In this document: positions 7,372 to 16,456 of the stretch, one piece after another
Numbering within the stretch: position 1 is the first letter of the stretch
Layout: the number at the start of each line of letters is the position of its first letter
Source: JBBRSC01 sp038245795
Lineage (GTDB): Bacteria > Actinomycetota > Acidimicrobiia > Acidimicrobiales > Microtrichaceae
DNA: 20,339 bases
Assembly: GCA_038245795.1 (NCBI GenBank)
Contig: JBBRSC010000027.1
Location: forward strand, 1 to 20,339
Direction of reading: 5' to 3'
Translations under genes and position numbers: made by a program
The notes under the pieces: model-generated
What the model saw: only the letters and a program-made list of their open reading frames with translations
What the model was told of the DNA's origin: nothing
Database searches by the model: none

Positions 7372-8646
7372 ATGGTTGACCTGATGTCACGCGAGACAAC
7401 GCCGTTGGGTGGCCGCGCGCCAGAAGTGACCCTGGAAGTGGTCGGTCAGGATCGCGCCCAACGTTCAGCGACATCGGCGCCTGCGATTCCTTCGCCGGCT
7501 TGGATGCTGGCCGGGATCATGTCCATCGCCGCCGGCCTTGTTCATGGAGCGGTCATCGGCGCCCACGGTGACAACCGATTCCTGGTGTGGATGTTCTCGC
7601 TGGCCGCCATTGCTCAGGTCAGCGTGGGTCTCGCGGCGCTCCAGCTGCCGACCCGGGCGGTCGCCACCGCAGTCGCCGTCGTGAACATCGGATCGGTGAT
7701 GGTCTGGACGTTGACGCGGACCATCGGTATCGGGTTCGTGGCATCGCTGAAAGCTGTCGAACCGGTGGGCCTCACCGATGGTGCCTGCGCGTTTCTCGGA
7801 CTGATCGCCGGGGTGGCTGCGCTGGCGGCTCTCCGACCCCGTCGACCGGTGGGCTTCCCGGCTGCAGGTGCCGTGGCGTTGCCGGTGATCCTGGCGGCCG
7901 GATTGTTGGTGGTCCCGGCGCTGGGTGCCGCTGGCTCGCACTCCCATGCTGCTGCTCACGTCCACGACGCGGCCGCAGCATCGACGGGTTCCGCCGGCGG
8001 CGCAGCGTCGTCGACGGCCAGTTCGACGGCGACCCTGACGCTCCCCACACCGTTCGATCCCACCAAGCCCGTGAACCTGTCGGGCACGCCCGGCGTAACG
8101 CCCGCTCAGCAGACCGAGGCCGAGGCGTTGTTGACGAATACGCTCGCCAAGCTGCCGCAGTTCGCTGACCCGGCCTATGCCGTTTCGAAGGGGTATCGGT
8201 CGATCGGGGATGGGTACACGGGCCACGAGCACTACATCAAATGGGACGAGATCAACGACACGACATTCTTCGATCCCGATCATCCCGAGTCGCTCGTCTA
8301 TCGGACCACGGGCGGCGGCAAGCAGCTCGAAGCCGTGATGTTCCTTCTGCCGAGCTCGATGACGCTCGAGACCGTGCCCAAGATCGGCGGCCCGCTGATC
8401 CAGTTCCACATCCACAACAATCTGTGCTTCACCGAAGGCGAGGCACCAGTGGTCATCGGCCTGACCGATTCGACTGGTGGCTGCCGACGAGGCAAGAAGT
8501 TCACGCCCTCACCGATGTTCCACGTGTGGATCAAGCCAAAGGTCTGTGGCCCGTTCGCAGCGCTCGAGGGAATTGCTGGCGGCCAGGTTCGCGAGGGCGA
8601 AGCGGTCTCGTGCGACCACGTGCACGGTTCGTCCAAGAACTTCTGA
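7372..8646 (+). CDS. Membrane protein with His/Cys-rich extracytoplasmic domain
   Basis: This 424-residue protein starts with a polar tail of about 40 residues. Five likely membrane helices follow, near 44-64, 70-91, 97-119, 133-153 and 161-183, then a large domain from 187 to the end. The outer domain has five HxH motifs (189-191, 196-198, 285-287, 346-348, 416-418), four cysteines (352, 371, 392, 414), and the blocks GYTGHEHYIKWDEI and QFHIHNNLCF. The pattern suggests metal binding. I recall similar domains annotated only as hypothetical in actinobacteria. The linker 199-222 is Ala/Ser/Thr-rich. A G-rich stretch GGGGGTGG stands before the ATG at 7372; a second in-frame ATG at 7384 is possible. 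The gap from the hydrolase gene is 77 nt. Function unknown. Confidence 0.7.
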   Translation: MVDLMSRETTPLGGRAPEVTLEVVGQDRAQRSATSAPAIPSPAWMLAGIMSIAAGLVHGAVIGAHGDNRFLVWMFSLAAIAQVSVGLAALQLPTRAVATAVAVVNIGSVMVWTLTRTIGIGFVASLKAVEPVGLTDGACAFLGLIAGVAALAALRPRRPVGFPAAGAVALPVILAAGLLVVPALGAAGSHSHAAAHVHDAAAASTGSAGGAASSTASSTATLTLPTPFDPTKPVNLSGTPGVTPAQQTEAEALLTNTLAKLPQFADPAYAVSKGYRSIGDGYTGHEHYIKWDEINDTTFFDPDHPESLVYRTTGGGKQLEAVMFLLPSSMTLETVPKIGGPLIQFHIHNNLCFTEGEAPVVIGLTDSTGGCRRGKKFTPSPMFHVWIKPKVCGPFAALEGIAGGQVREGEAVSCDHVHGSSKNF

Positions 8647-8668
8647 CCCGGTCGGGCACCTTGACCGT

Positions 8669-9427
8669 TCAGCCGTTGGCTTGTGCAGCAACGGCCGCTG
8701 CGGCAGCGGCTGCCGCTGCCGGGTCGCCGAGATAGCGATCGGCCGTGGCCGTGGCGGAGATCGGCCGGAGCTGGTCGTTCAGTTCATAGTGCAGGGGCAT
8801 CCCCGTGGGGATGTTCAGCTCGGTGATGTCGTCATCGGAGATGTTGTCGAGATGCTTGACGAGCGCCCGCAGCGAGTTGCCGTGGGCGACGATGAGCACG
8901 GTGTGACCCGCCTGCAGATCGGGCACGATCCCGTCGTACCAGTACGGCAGCATGCGTTCCACCACGTCCTTCAGGCATTCGCCTTGGGGGAGGAGCTCCC
9001 CGGGGATACGGGCGTAGCGGGCGTCAGCGTTGGGATTGAACTGGTTGTCGACTGAGATGGGCGGGGGAGCGGTGTCGTAGCTGCGGCGCCAGATCTTCAC
9101 CTGGTCGGGTCCGAACTTCTCGGTGGCCTCGGCCTTGTTGCGCCCGGTGAGATCGCCGTAGTGACGTTCATTCAATCGCCAATGGCGGCGGGTGGGCAGC
9201 CAGAGCCGACCCAGGTCGTCGAGTGCCAGCTGCGCGGTGCGGATGGCACGCGTCTGGAGCGATGTGTGGAGCACGGTCGGGAGGAGGCCGCTGTCGCGCA
9301 GGACGCCACCAGCCGCGGTCGCCTCGGCCCGGCCGGTGTAGGTGAGGTCGCAGTCGTACCAACCGGTGAACAGGTTGAGGCGATTCCATTCGCTCTCCCC
9401 GTGTCGCAGCAGGATCAGATCGGACAT
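8669..9427 (-). CDS. gpmA: 2,3-bisphosphoglycerate-dependent phosphoglycerate mutase
   Basis: This 252-residue enzyme interconverts 3- and 2-phosphoglycerate in glycolysis and gluconeogenesis. The phosphohistidine motif is LRHGESEWN with His9. R60 lies in SLQTRAIRTA, E87 in LNERHYGDLTG, and the second catalytic histidine H182 in AHGNSLRALVKHL. These fit the dPGM branch closely. ATG at 9427 is chosen over the longer open frame to 9502 because GGAGG precedes it and the conserved strand SDLILLRHG starts immediately. The protein ends in an alanine-rich tail at 237-250 that is not needed for catalysis. The gene converges with the membrane protein gene, only 22 nt between stops, and diverges from dnaK. 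Confidence 0.96.
   Translation of the reverse strand: MSDLILLRHGESEWNRLNLFTGWYDCDLTYTGRAEATAAGGVLRDSGLLPTVLHTSLQTRAIRTAQLALDDLGRLWLPTRRHWRLNERHYGDLTGRNKAEATEKFGPDQVKIWRRSYDTAPPPISVDNQFNPNADARYARIPGELLPQGECLKDVVERMLPYWYDGIVPDLQAGHTVLIVAHGNSLRALVKHLDNISDDDITELNIPTGMPLHYELNDQLRPISATATADRYLGDPAAAAAAAAAVAAQANG
8700..8716. terminator. Perfect GC palindrome inside the gpmA 3' end
   Basis: GCGGCAG and CTGCCGC pair around CGG to give a 7-bp all-GC-rich stem. It lies in the alanine codons of the gpmA tail and 54 nt after the stop of the convergent membrane protein gene. With only 22 nt between the two stops, it is the strongest nearby structure that could slow polymerase coming from the left. There is no U-run, and alanine repeats make such palindromes likely by chance. 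Confidence 0.25.
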
Positions 9428-9473
9428 CTTGGCCTCCGGGGTGACTCGGTCGCGCCCTGCGTCCGTGATCGCA

Positions 9474-9502
9474 ACGCTACGCGCCCCTGTGCTCAGTGTC
9501 AC
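9474..9502 (-). promoter_or_regulatory. gpmA promoter
   Basis: On the minus strand GTGACA (plus 9497-9502) and TAGCGT (plus 9474-9479) are separated by 17 nt. The -35 matches consensus at five of six positions and the -10 fits TANNNT. The predicted start near 9467 leaves a leader of about 40 nt that contains the GGAGG of gpmA. The -35 lies only 11 bp from the dnaK -35 on the other strand. Confidence 0.55.
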
Positions 9503-9512
9503 AATTCAATAA

Positions 9513-9533
9513 CTTGAGTCGATCACCATCAAG
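9513..9533 (+). promoter_or_regulatory. HAIR-like HspR operator before dnaK
   Basis: CTTGAGT, 7 nt, CATCAAG. The established HspR-binding site is CTTGAGT-N7-ACTCAAG. The left half matches fully, the spacing is exact, and the right half matches in five of seven positions (TCAAG). The site covers the dnaK -35 and most of the spacer, so bound HspR would block polymerase. The hspR gene is in the same gene cluster. No second convincing HAIR was found by eye in the window. Confidence 0.75.
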
Positions 9534-9542
9534 GTTTATGAT
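9514..9542 (+). promoter_or_regulatory. dnaK operon promoter
   Basis: TTGAGT (9514-9519) and TATGAT (9537-9542) are separated by 17 nt, a good housekeeping-type promoter with a five-of-six -10. The predicted start near 9549 gives a leader of about 150 nt before the dnaK ATG. Control would come from the overlapping HAIR-like operator, not from a special sigma factor. Confidence 0.7.
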
Positions 9543-9609
9543 GGTCCCTGTCACCCGACTGAGGGTGGCCGGGTTCAGCGACGTAGGCTGGCCCCATAGC
9601 AGTTCGTTC

Positions 9610-9682
9610 CGGGTCTCCGGGACCCGTCCCCCACCCCGTTCCGGCATCACCGTCGGCACACCACACAGCCCGCAGAGCGGGC
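9610..9682 (+). promoter_or_regulatory. Structured C-rich leader of dnaK
   Basis: Two hairpins are visible in the leader RNA. CGGGTC and GACCCG pair around 5 nt at 9610-9626, and GCCCGC and GCGGGC pair around AGA at 9668-9682. The second ends 7 nt before the Shine-Dalgarno sequence AGGAG (9690-9694). Between them the RNA is rich in C and poor in G. The stems could stabilise the message or affect ribosome access. No RNA-thermometer family is recognisable. Confidence 0.35.
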
Positions 9683-9699
9683 CACTTGCAGGAGCAATC

Positions 9700-11546
<1,847 letters not shown>

Positions 11547-11550
<4 letters not shown>

Positions 11551-12191
11551 CCGATCACGGAGACACACCATTTGGGAGTGGGACCCCCGGCGAGGAACCG
11601 TCGCCGGGATCTCCCCTCGATCCGCTCGACGCTGAGTTGGCGGAACTCTTCACGACCGAAGCTGGTGCATCCACTGGTCAGGCCAACCCGCTGACAACCA
11701 CGGAGACCGGTTCGGCGAGTTCCGGGACCAGTTCGGACATCGAGGACGCTGACCTCGCCGAGCTGGTCGATCTGGCTCAACGACTCGAAGCCGAACGCGA
11801 CGAATATCTGGATCTGGCGCGCCGTGTTCAGGCAGAATTCGAGAACTATCGGAAACGGGTCGAGGCAGAAAAGAGCGACGCTGCGGTTCGTGGCGCCACC
11901 CGGGTCATCAGCGAACTCCTGCCAGTCCTTGACGCCTGCGAGGCGGCGGTGGCCCACGGTGCGTCCGAGGTCCAACCGATTGCGTCGGCGCTGCAGGGGT
12001 CACTCGCCAAGTTGGGTCTCGCGACAGTGTCCGACGTCGAGGTCGCCTTCGATCCCAACATCCATGAGGCGGTGATGAGCGAGCCCGCCGCCGACGGCGA
12101 TGAAGGGCAACGTGTCGCCGAGGTTCTGCGAACCGGGTACGCCTGGAACGGACGGGTGGTCCGCGCCGCCATGGTAAAGGTACGCGGCTGA
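11547..12191 (+). CDS. grpE: Nucleotide exchange factor GrpE
   Basis: This 214-residue protein is the exchange factor that frees ADP from DnaK. Residues 1-70 are Ser/Thr/Gly/acid-rich and probably disordered. A long coiled helix follows (LAQRLEAERDEYLDLARR, then QAEFENYRKRVEAEK), then the beta-rich head with VAFDPNIHEAV and a C-terminal GYAWNGRVVRAAMVKV, which matches the family's usual GYxLxGRVLRPAxVxV. The start is GTG at 11547, overlapping the dnaK TGA (GTGA). A GGAG lies about 10 nt upstream, so coupling to dnaK is likely. A 62-nt gap with no visible promoter separates it from dnaJ. Confidence 0.96.
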
Positions 12192-12253
12192 CCGCCCTGG
12201 TCGGTGAATCAGGATCAACGACGGCCCAAACGGTTGAGCAAGGGAGGTGAACG

Positions 12254-13378
12254 ATGAGCGTGCAGCGCGAGTGGTACGACAAGGACTATTACGCCGTACT
12301 CGGTGTCTCGAAGACAGCCACACCGAAAGAGATCACGACGTCGTATCGCCAACTGGCGCGGAAGTTCCATCCCGATGCGAACCCCAACGACGACGCGGCC
12401 GAGGAACGATTCAAAGCCATCTCTGCCGCCTACGAGGTGGTGGGCGACGAGACGAAACGGCGCGAATACGACGAGGTGCGAGCGGTTGCGGCACGAGGAA
12501 CTTCCGGCGGGCGGAGCCCCGCTGGAGCTGACGGATCACGATTCGGCCCGGCCGACATCGGCGATCTGCTCGGCAACCTGTTCGGTCGCGGGGCAGCCGG
12601 CGCTCCTGATCCCAACACCCCGTTCAGCCGGGGGCCGCAACGCGGTTCGGACCTGGAAGCCGACCTACACTTGGCGTTCCTTGATGCCATTCGTGGTGCC
12701 ACCACATCGGTGAACCTTGTGAGTGAAGTCTCCTGTCCGGACTGCACCGGCACCGGTGCTGCCTCGGGGACGACGCCACGGGTGTGTCCTGAGTGTCGCG
12801 GCCGGGGTGTGCAGGATGACAATCAGGGGTTCTTCTCGTTCAGCCGACCATGCAACGGATGTGGCGGCGCCGGGACGATCATCGATGTCCCCTGTCCGAC
12901 GTGCTCGGGCGGCGGAGTCGTGACCCGTCCCCGAATGGTCAAGGTCAAGCTGCCCGAAGGGGTGCGCGATGGTCAACAGATCCGCCTCAAGGGCAAAGGC
13001 GGTCCGGGCCGCAACAACGGGCCGGCTGGCGATCTGTATGTGCGTGTTCTTGTCGAACCGCACGCGCTGTTCGGCCGCGACGGAGACCATCTCACGGTGT
13101 CGTTGCCGGTCAGCTTTTTCGAAGCCGCGCTCGGTTCTGACGTACGGGTGCCCACCATCGATGGCGACGCGGTCACGATCAGGATTCCGCCAGGTACCCC
13201 TGCGGGACGCACGTTCCGCATCAAGAATCGCGGTGTGTCGACTGCCAGCGGTCGCGGCGACCTGTTGGTGACACTCGAGCTTGCTGTTCCCACGGAGTTG
13301 TCCGATGATCAACGGACTGCTCTTGAAGCGCTACGTGACGCCACCTCGGACTCGCCGAGGGCGGGATTGGGGGTGTGA
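12254..13378 (+). CDS. dnaJ: Chaperone DnaJ (Hsp40)
   Basis: This 374-residue type I Hsp40 delivers substrates to DnaK and stimulates its ATPase. The J domain is at about 11-75 with the essential HPD at 39-41. A Gly/Pro-rich segment follows at about 83-133. The zinc-binding region at 161-221 has all four CxxCxGxG repeats (CPDCTGTG, CPECRGRG, CNGCGGAG, CPTCSGGG), then the C-terminal substrate-binding domain with VKLPEGVRDGQQIRLKGKG. The ATG at 12254 has an unusually strong Shine-Dalgarno sequence, GGGAGGTGA at 12242-12250. The TGA shares one base with the hspR ATG. Actinobacteria often have two dnaJ genes, and this is the one linked to dnaK. Confidence 0.97.
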   Translation: MSVQREWYDKDYYAVLGVSKTATPKEITTSYRQLARKFHPDANPNDDAAEERFKAISAAYEVVGDETKRREYDEVRAVAARGTSGGRSPAGADGSRFGPADIGDLLGNLFGRGAAGAPDPNTPFSRGPQRGSDLEADLHLAFLDAIRGATTSVNLVSEVSCPDCTGTGAASGTTPRVCPECRGRGVQDDNQGFFSFSRPCNGCGGAGTIIDVPCPTCSGGGVVTRPRMVKVKLPEGVRDGQQIRLKGKGGPGRNNGPAGDLYVRVLVEPHALFGRDGDHLTVSLPVSFFEAALGSDVRVPTIDGDAVTIRIPPGTPAGRTFRIKNRGVSTASGRGDLLVTLELAVPTELSDDQRTALEALRDATSDSPRAGLGV

Positions 13379-13761
13379 TGCCCGAGTACACCCAAGCCGT
13401 GTACGTCATCTCCGTCGCCGCTGAACTCGCCGGGGTTCATCCCCAGACGCTGCGGATCTACGAGCGGAAGGGCTTGCTGTCACCGGCACGAACCGGCGGT
13501 AACAGCCGCCGCTACAGCGATGCCGACATCGATCAGCTCCGTCGAATCCAGGATCTCACCAACGATGGGTTGAACCTGGCGGGCGTGATCCGCGTCATCG
13601 AGCTTGAGCGGCAGGTCGTTCGACTCCGCCGCCAAGTCGAGGAGCTGACCAGCGATCAGGTCCAGGCCGTTGCGGCCACCCATCGCCAGTATCGACGAGA
13701 CATCGTTCCGCTCCGTCAGGAAGTGGTGCTCTACGACGACGTCCGATCGCGTCGTCGCTGA
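13378..13761 (+). CDS. hspR: HspR, MerR-family heat-shock repressor
   Basis: This 127-residue repressor has an N-terminal winged-helix MerR DNA-binding region, VYVISVAAELAGVHPQTLRI then YERKGLLSPARTGGNSRRYS, very close to known HspR proteins. A family-typical NLAGVIRVIELE and a coiled stretch (ERQVVRLRRQVEELT) for dimerisation follow. In Streptomyces and Mycobacterium HspR binds HAIR sites to repress dnaK and clpB, needs DnaK as co-repressor, and is autoregulated. Here it is fourth in the cluster dnaK-grpE-dnaJ-hspR, so the same loop is expected. The ATG at 13378 overlaps the dnaJ TGA by one base; the GTG at 13375 is an alternative start. The C-terminal tail is basic (DDVRSRRR). Confidence 0.93.
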   Translation: MPEYTQAVYVISVAAELAGVHPQTLRIYERKGLLSPARTGGNSRRYSDADIDQLRRIQDLTNDGLNLAGVIRVIELERQVVRLRRQVEELTSDQVQAVAATHRQYRRDIVPLRQEVVLYDDVRSRRR

Positions 13762-13860
13762 CCACGACAAGCCACAGCCAACCTCACCGAACGCCGTCAG
13801 CTCCCCGCTCACTCCCGCTCGCCGACCCCACCACACCCTTCACTCCCGACAGGAGCCAAC
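13762..13860 (+). promoter_or_regulatory. C-rich, G-poor clpB leader, possible Rho-loading region
   Basis: The 99 nt between hspR and clpB contain, by my count, 52 C and 15 G. No TANNNT or TTGACA-like element and no HAIR half-site is visible, so clpB probably has no promoter of its own here and is read from the dnaK promoter. Unstructured C-rich, G-poor RNA is the known signature of Rho utilisation sites. AGGAG near the end serves clpB. The Rho idea is an inference. Confidence 0.4.
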
Positions 13861-16371
13861 ATGGCCCTCGATCCCAACAGCTGGACCCTCAAGACCACCG
13901 ACGCCACCAACCTCGCCCTCGCTGCCGCCCGCGAGCTCGCAAACCCGGAGGTGACCCCCGATCACCTGCTCAGCGCGCTGCTGAAACAGGAGGACGGCAT
14001 CGTCCTGCCGGTGCTCGCCAAGATCGGTGTCCCCCCTGGGGGACTCCGCGCTGCGGCGGACAGTGCCATCGAATCACTCCCTCGTGCCCATGGAGGCGAC
14101 ACCAAGATCGGTCGCGAGCTGACCAAGTTGTTCGACAGTGCCGAGAAATCCAAGGGCGAGATGGGCGACGACTATCTGTCGACCGAACACCTCCTCCTGG
14201 CGCTCGCCGCGGCCGATGAGACAGCTTCGGGAGCCAAGCGCCTCGGAGGGGTCACGACCGATCAGATTCTTGCGGCGCTCGCAGACATCCGGGGATCGCA
14301 CCGCGTGACGTCGCAGAACCCGGAGGACCAGTATCAGTCGCTCGAGAAGTACGGGCGCGACCTCACCGCCGAGGCGCGGCGCCAGAAGCTCGATCCGGTC
14401 ATCGGTCGGGACGAGGAGATCCGTCGGGTCATCCAGGTGTTGTCTCGCAGAACCAAGAACAATCCGGTGCTCATCGGCGAACCCGGGGTGGGCAAGACCG
14501 CAGTGGTCGAGGGACTCGCGCAGCGGATCGTCGATGGTGATGTGCCCGAGACGTTGAAGAACAAGCGGTTGATCTCGCTCGACATCTCGTCGATGGTCGC
14601 CGGCGCCAAGTACCGCGGCGATTTCGAGGAACGCCTCAAGGCGGTGCTCAAGGAGATCCAGGATTCGGGTGGCGAAGTCATCACGTTCATCGACGAGATG
14701 CACACCGTCGTTGGCGCCGGCGCCACCGGCGAATCCGGCATGGATGCCGGAAACATGTTGAAGCCACTCTTGGCCCGCGGCGAACTCCGGATGATCGGTG
14801 CCACCACACTCGACGAGTTCCGCAAGTACATCGAGAAGGACAAGGCACTCGAGCGCCGCTTTCAGCAGGTCTTCGTGGGCGAACCCTCCGTCGAGGATTC
14901 GATCTCGATCCTCCGTGGGCTGAAGGAGCGATACGAGGTCCACCACGGTGTGCGGATCCAGGACGCGGCGCTCGTTGCCGCCGCGGTGCTGTCGGACCGG
15001 TACCTCACCGGTCGGTTCTTGCCCGACAAGGCCATCGATCTGATCGATGAGGCCGCCTCGAAGCTGCGGATCGAGATCGACTCGATGCCCACCGAGATCG
15101 ACGTCGTGGAGCGACGGATCCGCGGCCTGGACATCGAGCGACTGGCTCTTGCCAAGGAGACCGACGAGGCATCCGCCGAACGACTCGGAACACTCGATGC
15201 CGAGCTCGCCAACCTCCGTGAACAGTCCGATTCCATGAAGGGGCACTGGCAACAGGAGAAGGAAGCCATCACCGTCATCTCCACGCTCAAGGGCGAACAG
15301 GAGACGGCGCGGCTCGACATGGAACGCGAGTCCGATCTCGAGAAGGCATCCGAGATTCGCTACGGCCAGTTGCCCGAACTCGAACGACAGATCGACGCCG
15401 CAACGTCACGCTTGGCGGAACTCCAACTGGGACGTCGATTCCTCAAAGAAGAGGTCGACGAGGACGACATCGCCGAAGTGGTGTCCAAGTGGACGGGTGT
15501 GCCCATTGCGCGGCTGGTCGAAGGCGAGATGCACAAGCTCGTACGTCTCGAAGATGTGCTGCACGAACGGGTGATCGGCCAGGACGGTCCGGTGCGGGCC
15601 GTCGCCAACGCCATCCGCCGCAGCCGCGCTGGGCTGTCAGATCCCAATCGACCCATCGGGTCGTTTCTGTTCATCGGCCCCACGGGTGTTGGCAAGACCG
15701 AGCTGGCGCGAAGTCTCGCTGACTTCCTGTTCGACGACGAGCGGGCGATGGTCCGAATCGACATGAGCGAGTACATGGAGAAGTTCGCAGTGTCGCGCCT
15801 CATCGGGGCACCTCCCGGCTACGTCGGCTACGACGAAGGTGGCCAGCTCACCGAGGCTGTGCGACGGCGGCCCTACTCGGTCGTGCTGCTCGACGAGGTC
15901 GAGAAAGCACATCCGGATGTCTTCAATGTGTTGCTCCAGCTGCTCGATGATGGCCGCCTGACCGACGGTCAGGGCCGCACCGTGGACTTCACGAACGTGG
16001 TGCTGATCATGACGTCGAACCTACGCGAGGATCCGGCCGATTTCTTCCGACCGGAGTTCATCAACCGACTCGACGAGATCGTGCAGTTCTCAGCACTCCA
16101 GCCAGAAGATCTCGGTCACATCGTGGATATCCAGCTCGAGATCATGACCAAGCGCGTCGCAGATCGCCGACTGGTGCTCGACGTCACCGACGCGGCGCGG
16201 ACTGCACTTGCCACCCTTGGCTATGACCCAGATTTCGGTGCGCGCCCGCTGAAGCGACTCATCCAGCGAGAGATCGGTGATCGGCTGGCCATCGCCATCC
16301 TGGAGGGCCAGGTCAGCGAAGGCGACACGGTGACGGTGGACATCCTCGACGGCGACTTCGTCATCACCTGA
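13861..16371 (+). CDS. clpB: ATP-dependent disaggregase ClpB
   Basis: This 836-residue Hsp100 threads aggregated proteins through its hexameric pore together with DnaK and DnaJ. It has the N domain (1-145), AAA1 with Walker A GEPGVGKT at 206-213, Walker B D278-E279 and pore loop KYRGD, the coiled-coil M domain (about 390-525), and AAA2 with Walker A GPTGVGKT at 606-613, Walker B D678-E679 and pore loop GYVGYDEGG. No zinc finger or ClpP-binding IGF loop is evident, which separates it from ClpA/ClpC/ClpX. One oddity is that AAA2 reads TSNLREDPADFFRPEFINR: the segment between the sensor-1 TSN and the Arg-finger motif is much shorter than in E. coli ClpB, yet both motifs remain. The ATG at 13861 has AGGAG with 5-nt spacing. 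Confidence 0.97.
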   Translation: MALDPNSWTLKTTDATNLALAAARELANPEVTPDHLLSALLKQEDGIVLPVLAKIGVPPGGLRAAADSAIESLPRAHGGDTKIGRELTKLFDSAEKSKGEMGDDYLSTEHLLLALAAADETASGAKRLGGVTTDQILAALADIRGSHRVTSQNPEDQYQSLEKYGRDLTAEARRQKLDPVIGRDEEIRRVIQVLSRRTKNNPVLIGEPGVGKTAVVEGLAQRIVDGDVPETLKNKRLISLDISSMVAGAKYRGDFEERLKAVLKEIQDSGGEVITFIDEMHTVVGAGATGESGMDAGNMLKPLLARGELRMIGATTLDEFRKYIEKDKALERRFQQVFVGEPSVEDSISILRGLKERYEVHHGVRIQDAALVAAAVLSDRYLTGRFLPDKAIDLIDEAASKLRIEIDSMPTEIDVVERRIRGLDIERLALAKETDEASAERLGTLDAELANLREQSDSMKGHWQQEKEAITVISTLKGEQETARLDMERESDLEKASEIRYGQLPELERQIDAATSRLAELQLGRRFLKEEVDEDDIAEVVSKWTGVPIARLVEGEMHKLVRLEDVLHERVIGQDGPVRAVANAIRRSRAGLSDPNRPIGSFLFIGPTGVGKTELARSLADFLFDDERAMVRIDMSEYMEKFAVSRLIGAPPGYVGYDEGGQLTEAVRRRPYSVVLLDEVEKAHPDVFNVLLQLLDDGRLTDGQGRTVDFTNVVLIMTSNLREDPADFFRPEFINRLDEIVQFSALQPEDLGHIVDIQLEIMTKRVADRRLVLDVTDAARTALATLGYDPDFGARPLKRLIQREIGDRLAIAILEGQVSEGDTVTVDILDGDFVIT

Positions 16372-16420
16372 CAAATCCCACGGGCCGTCCCTTGTTCCGG
16401 CAGCGAGATCCGGACAGAAA

Positions 16421-16456
16421 TGACCCGATTTCGCTGAGGAACAGGAAATCGGGTCA
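16421..16456. terminator. Perfect 12-bp hairpin between convergent clpB and phoD
   Basis: TGACCCGATTTC (16421-16432) and GAAATCGGGTCA (16445-16456) are exact reverse complements around a 12-nt loop. The hairpin starts 50 nt after the clpB stop, and its right arm contains the TGA stop of phoD. It is the strongest inverted repeat in the window and well placed as a bidirectional terminator, although no long U-run follows on either strand. Confidence 0.7.

Noticed and set aside
9496..9699. N-terminal extension of dnaK in the same frame
   Set aside because: It would place coding sequence over the promoter, the HAIR-like site and the leader hairpins. Hsp70 similarity begins exactly at the ATG at 9700, which has a good ribosome site.
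13594..13625. CTTGAG inside hspR as a second HAIR half-site
   Set aside because: No right half stands 7 nt away, and the bases encode the conserved IELERQ of HspR.
14074..15252. 392-residue open frame on the minus strand inside clpB
   Set aside because: It mirrors the clpB codons and has no domain or ribosome site. The clpB frame explains the sequence completely.
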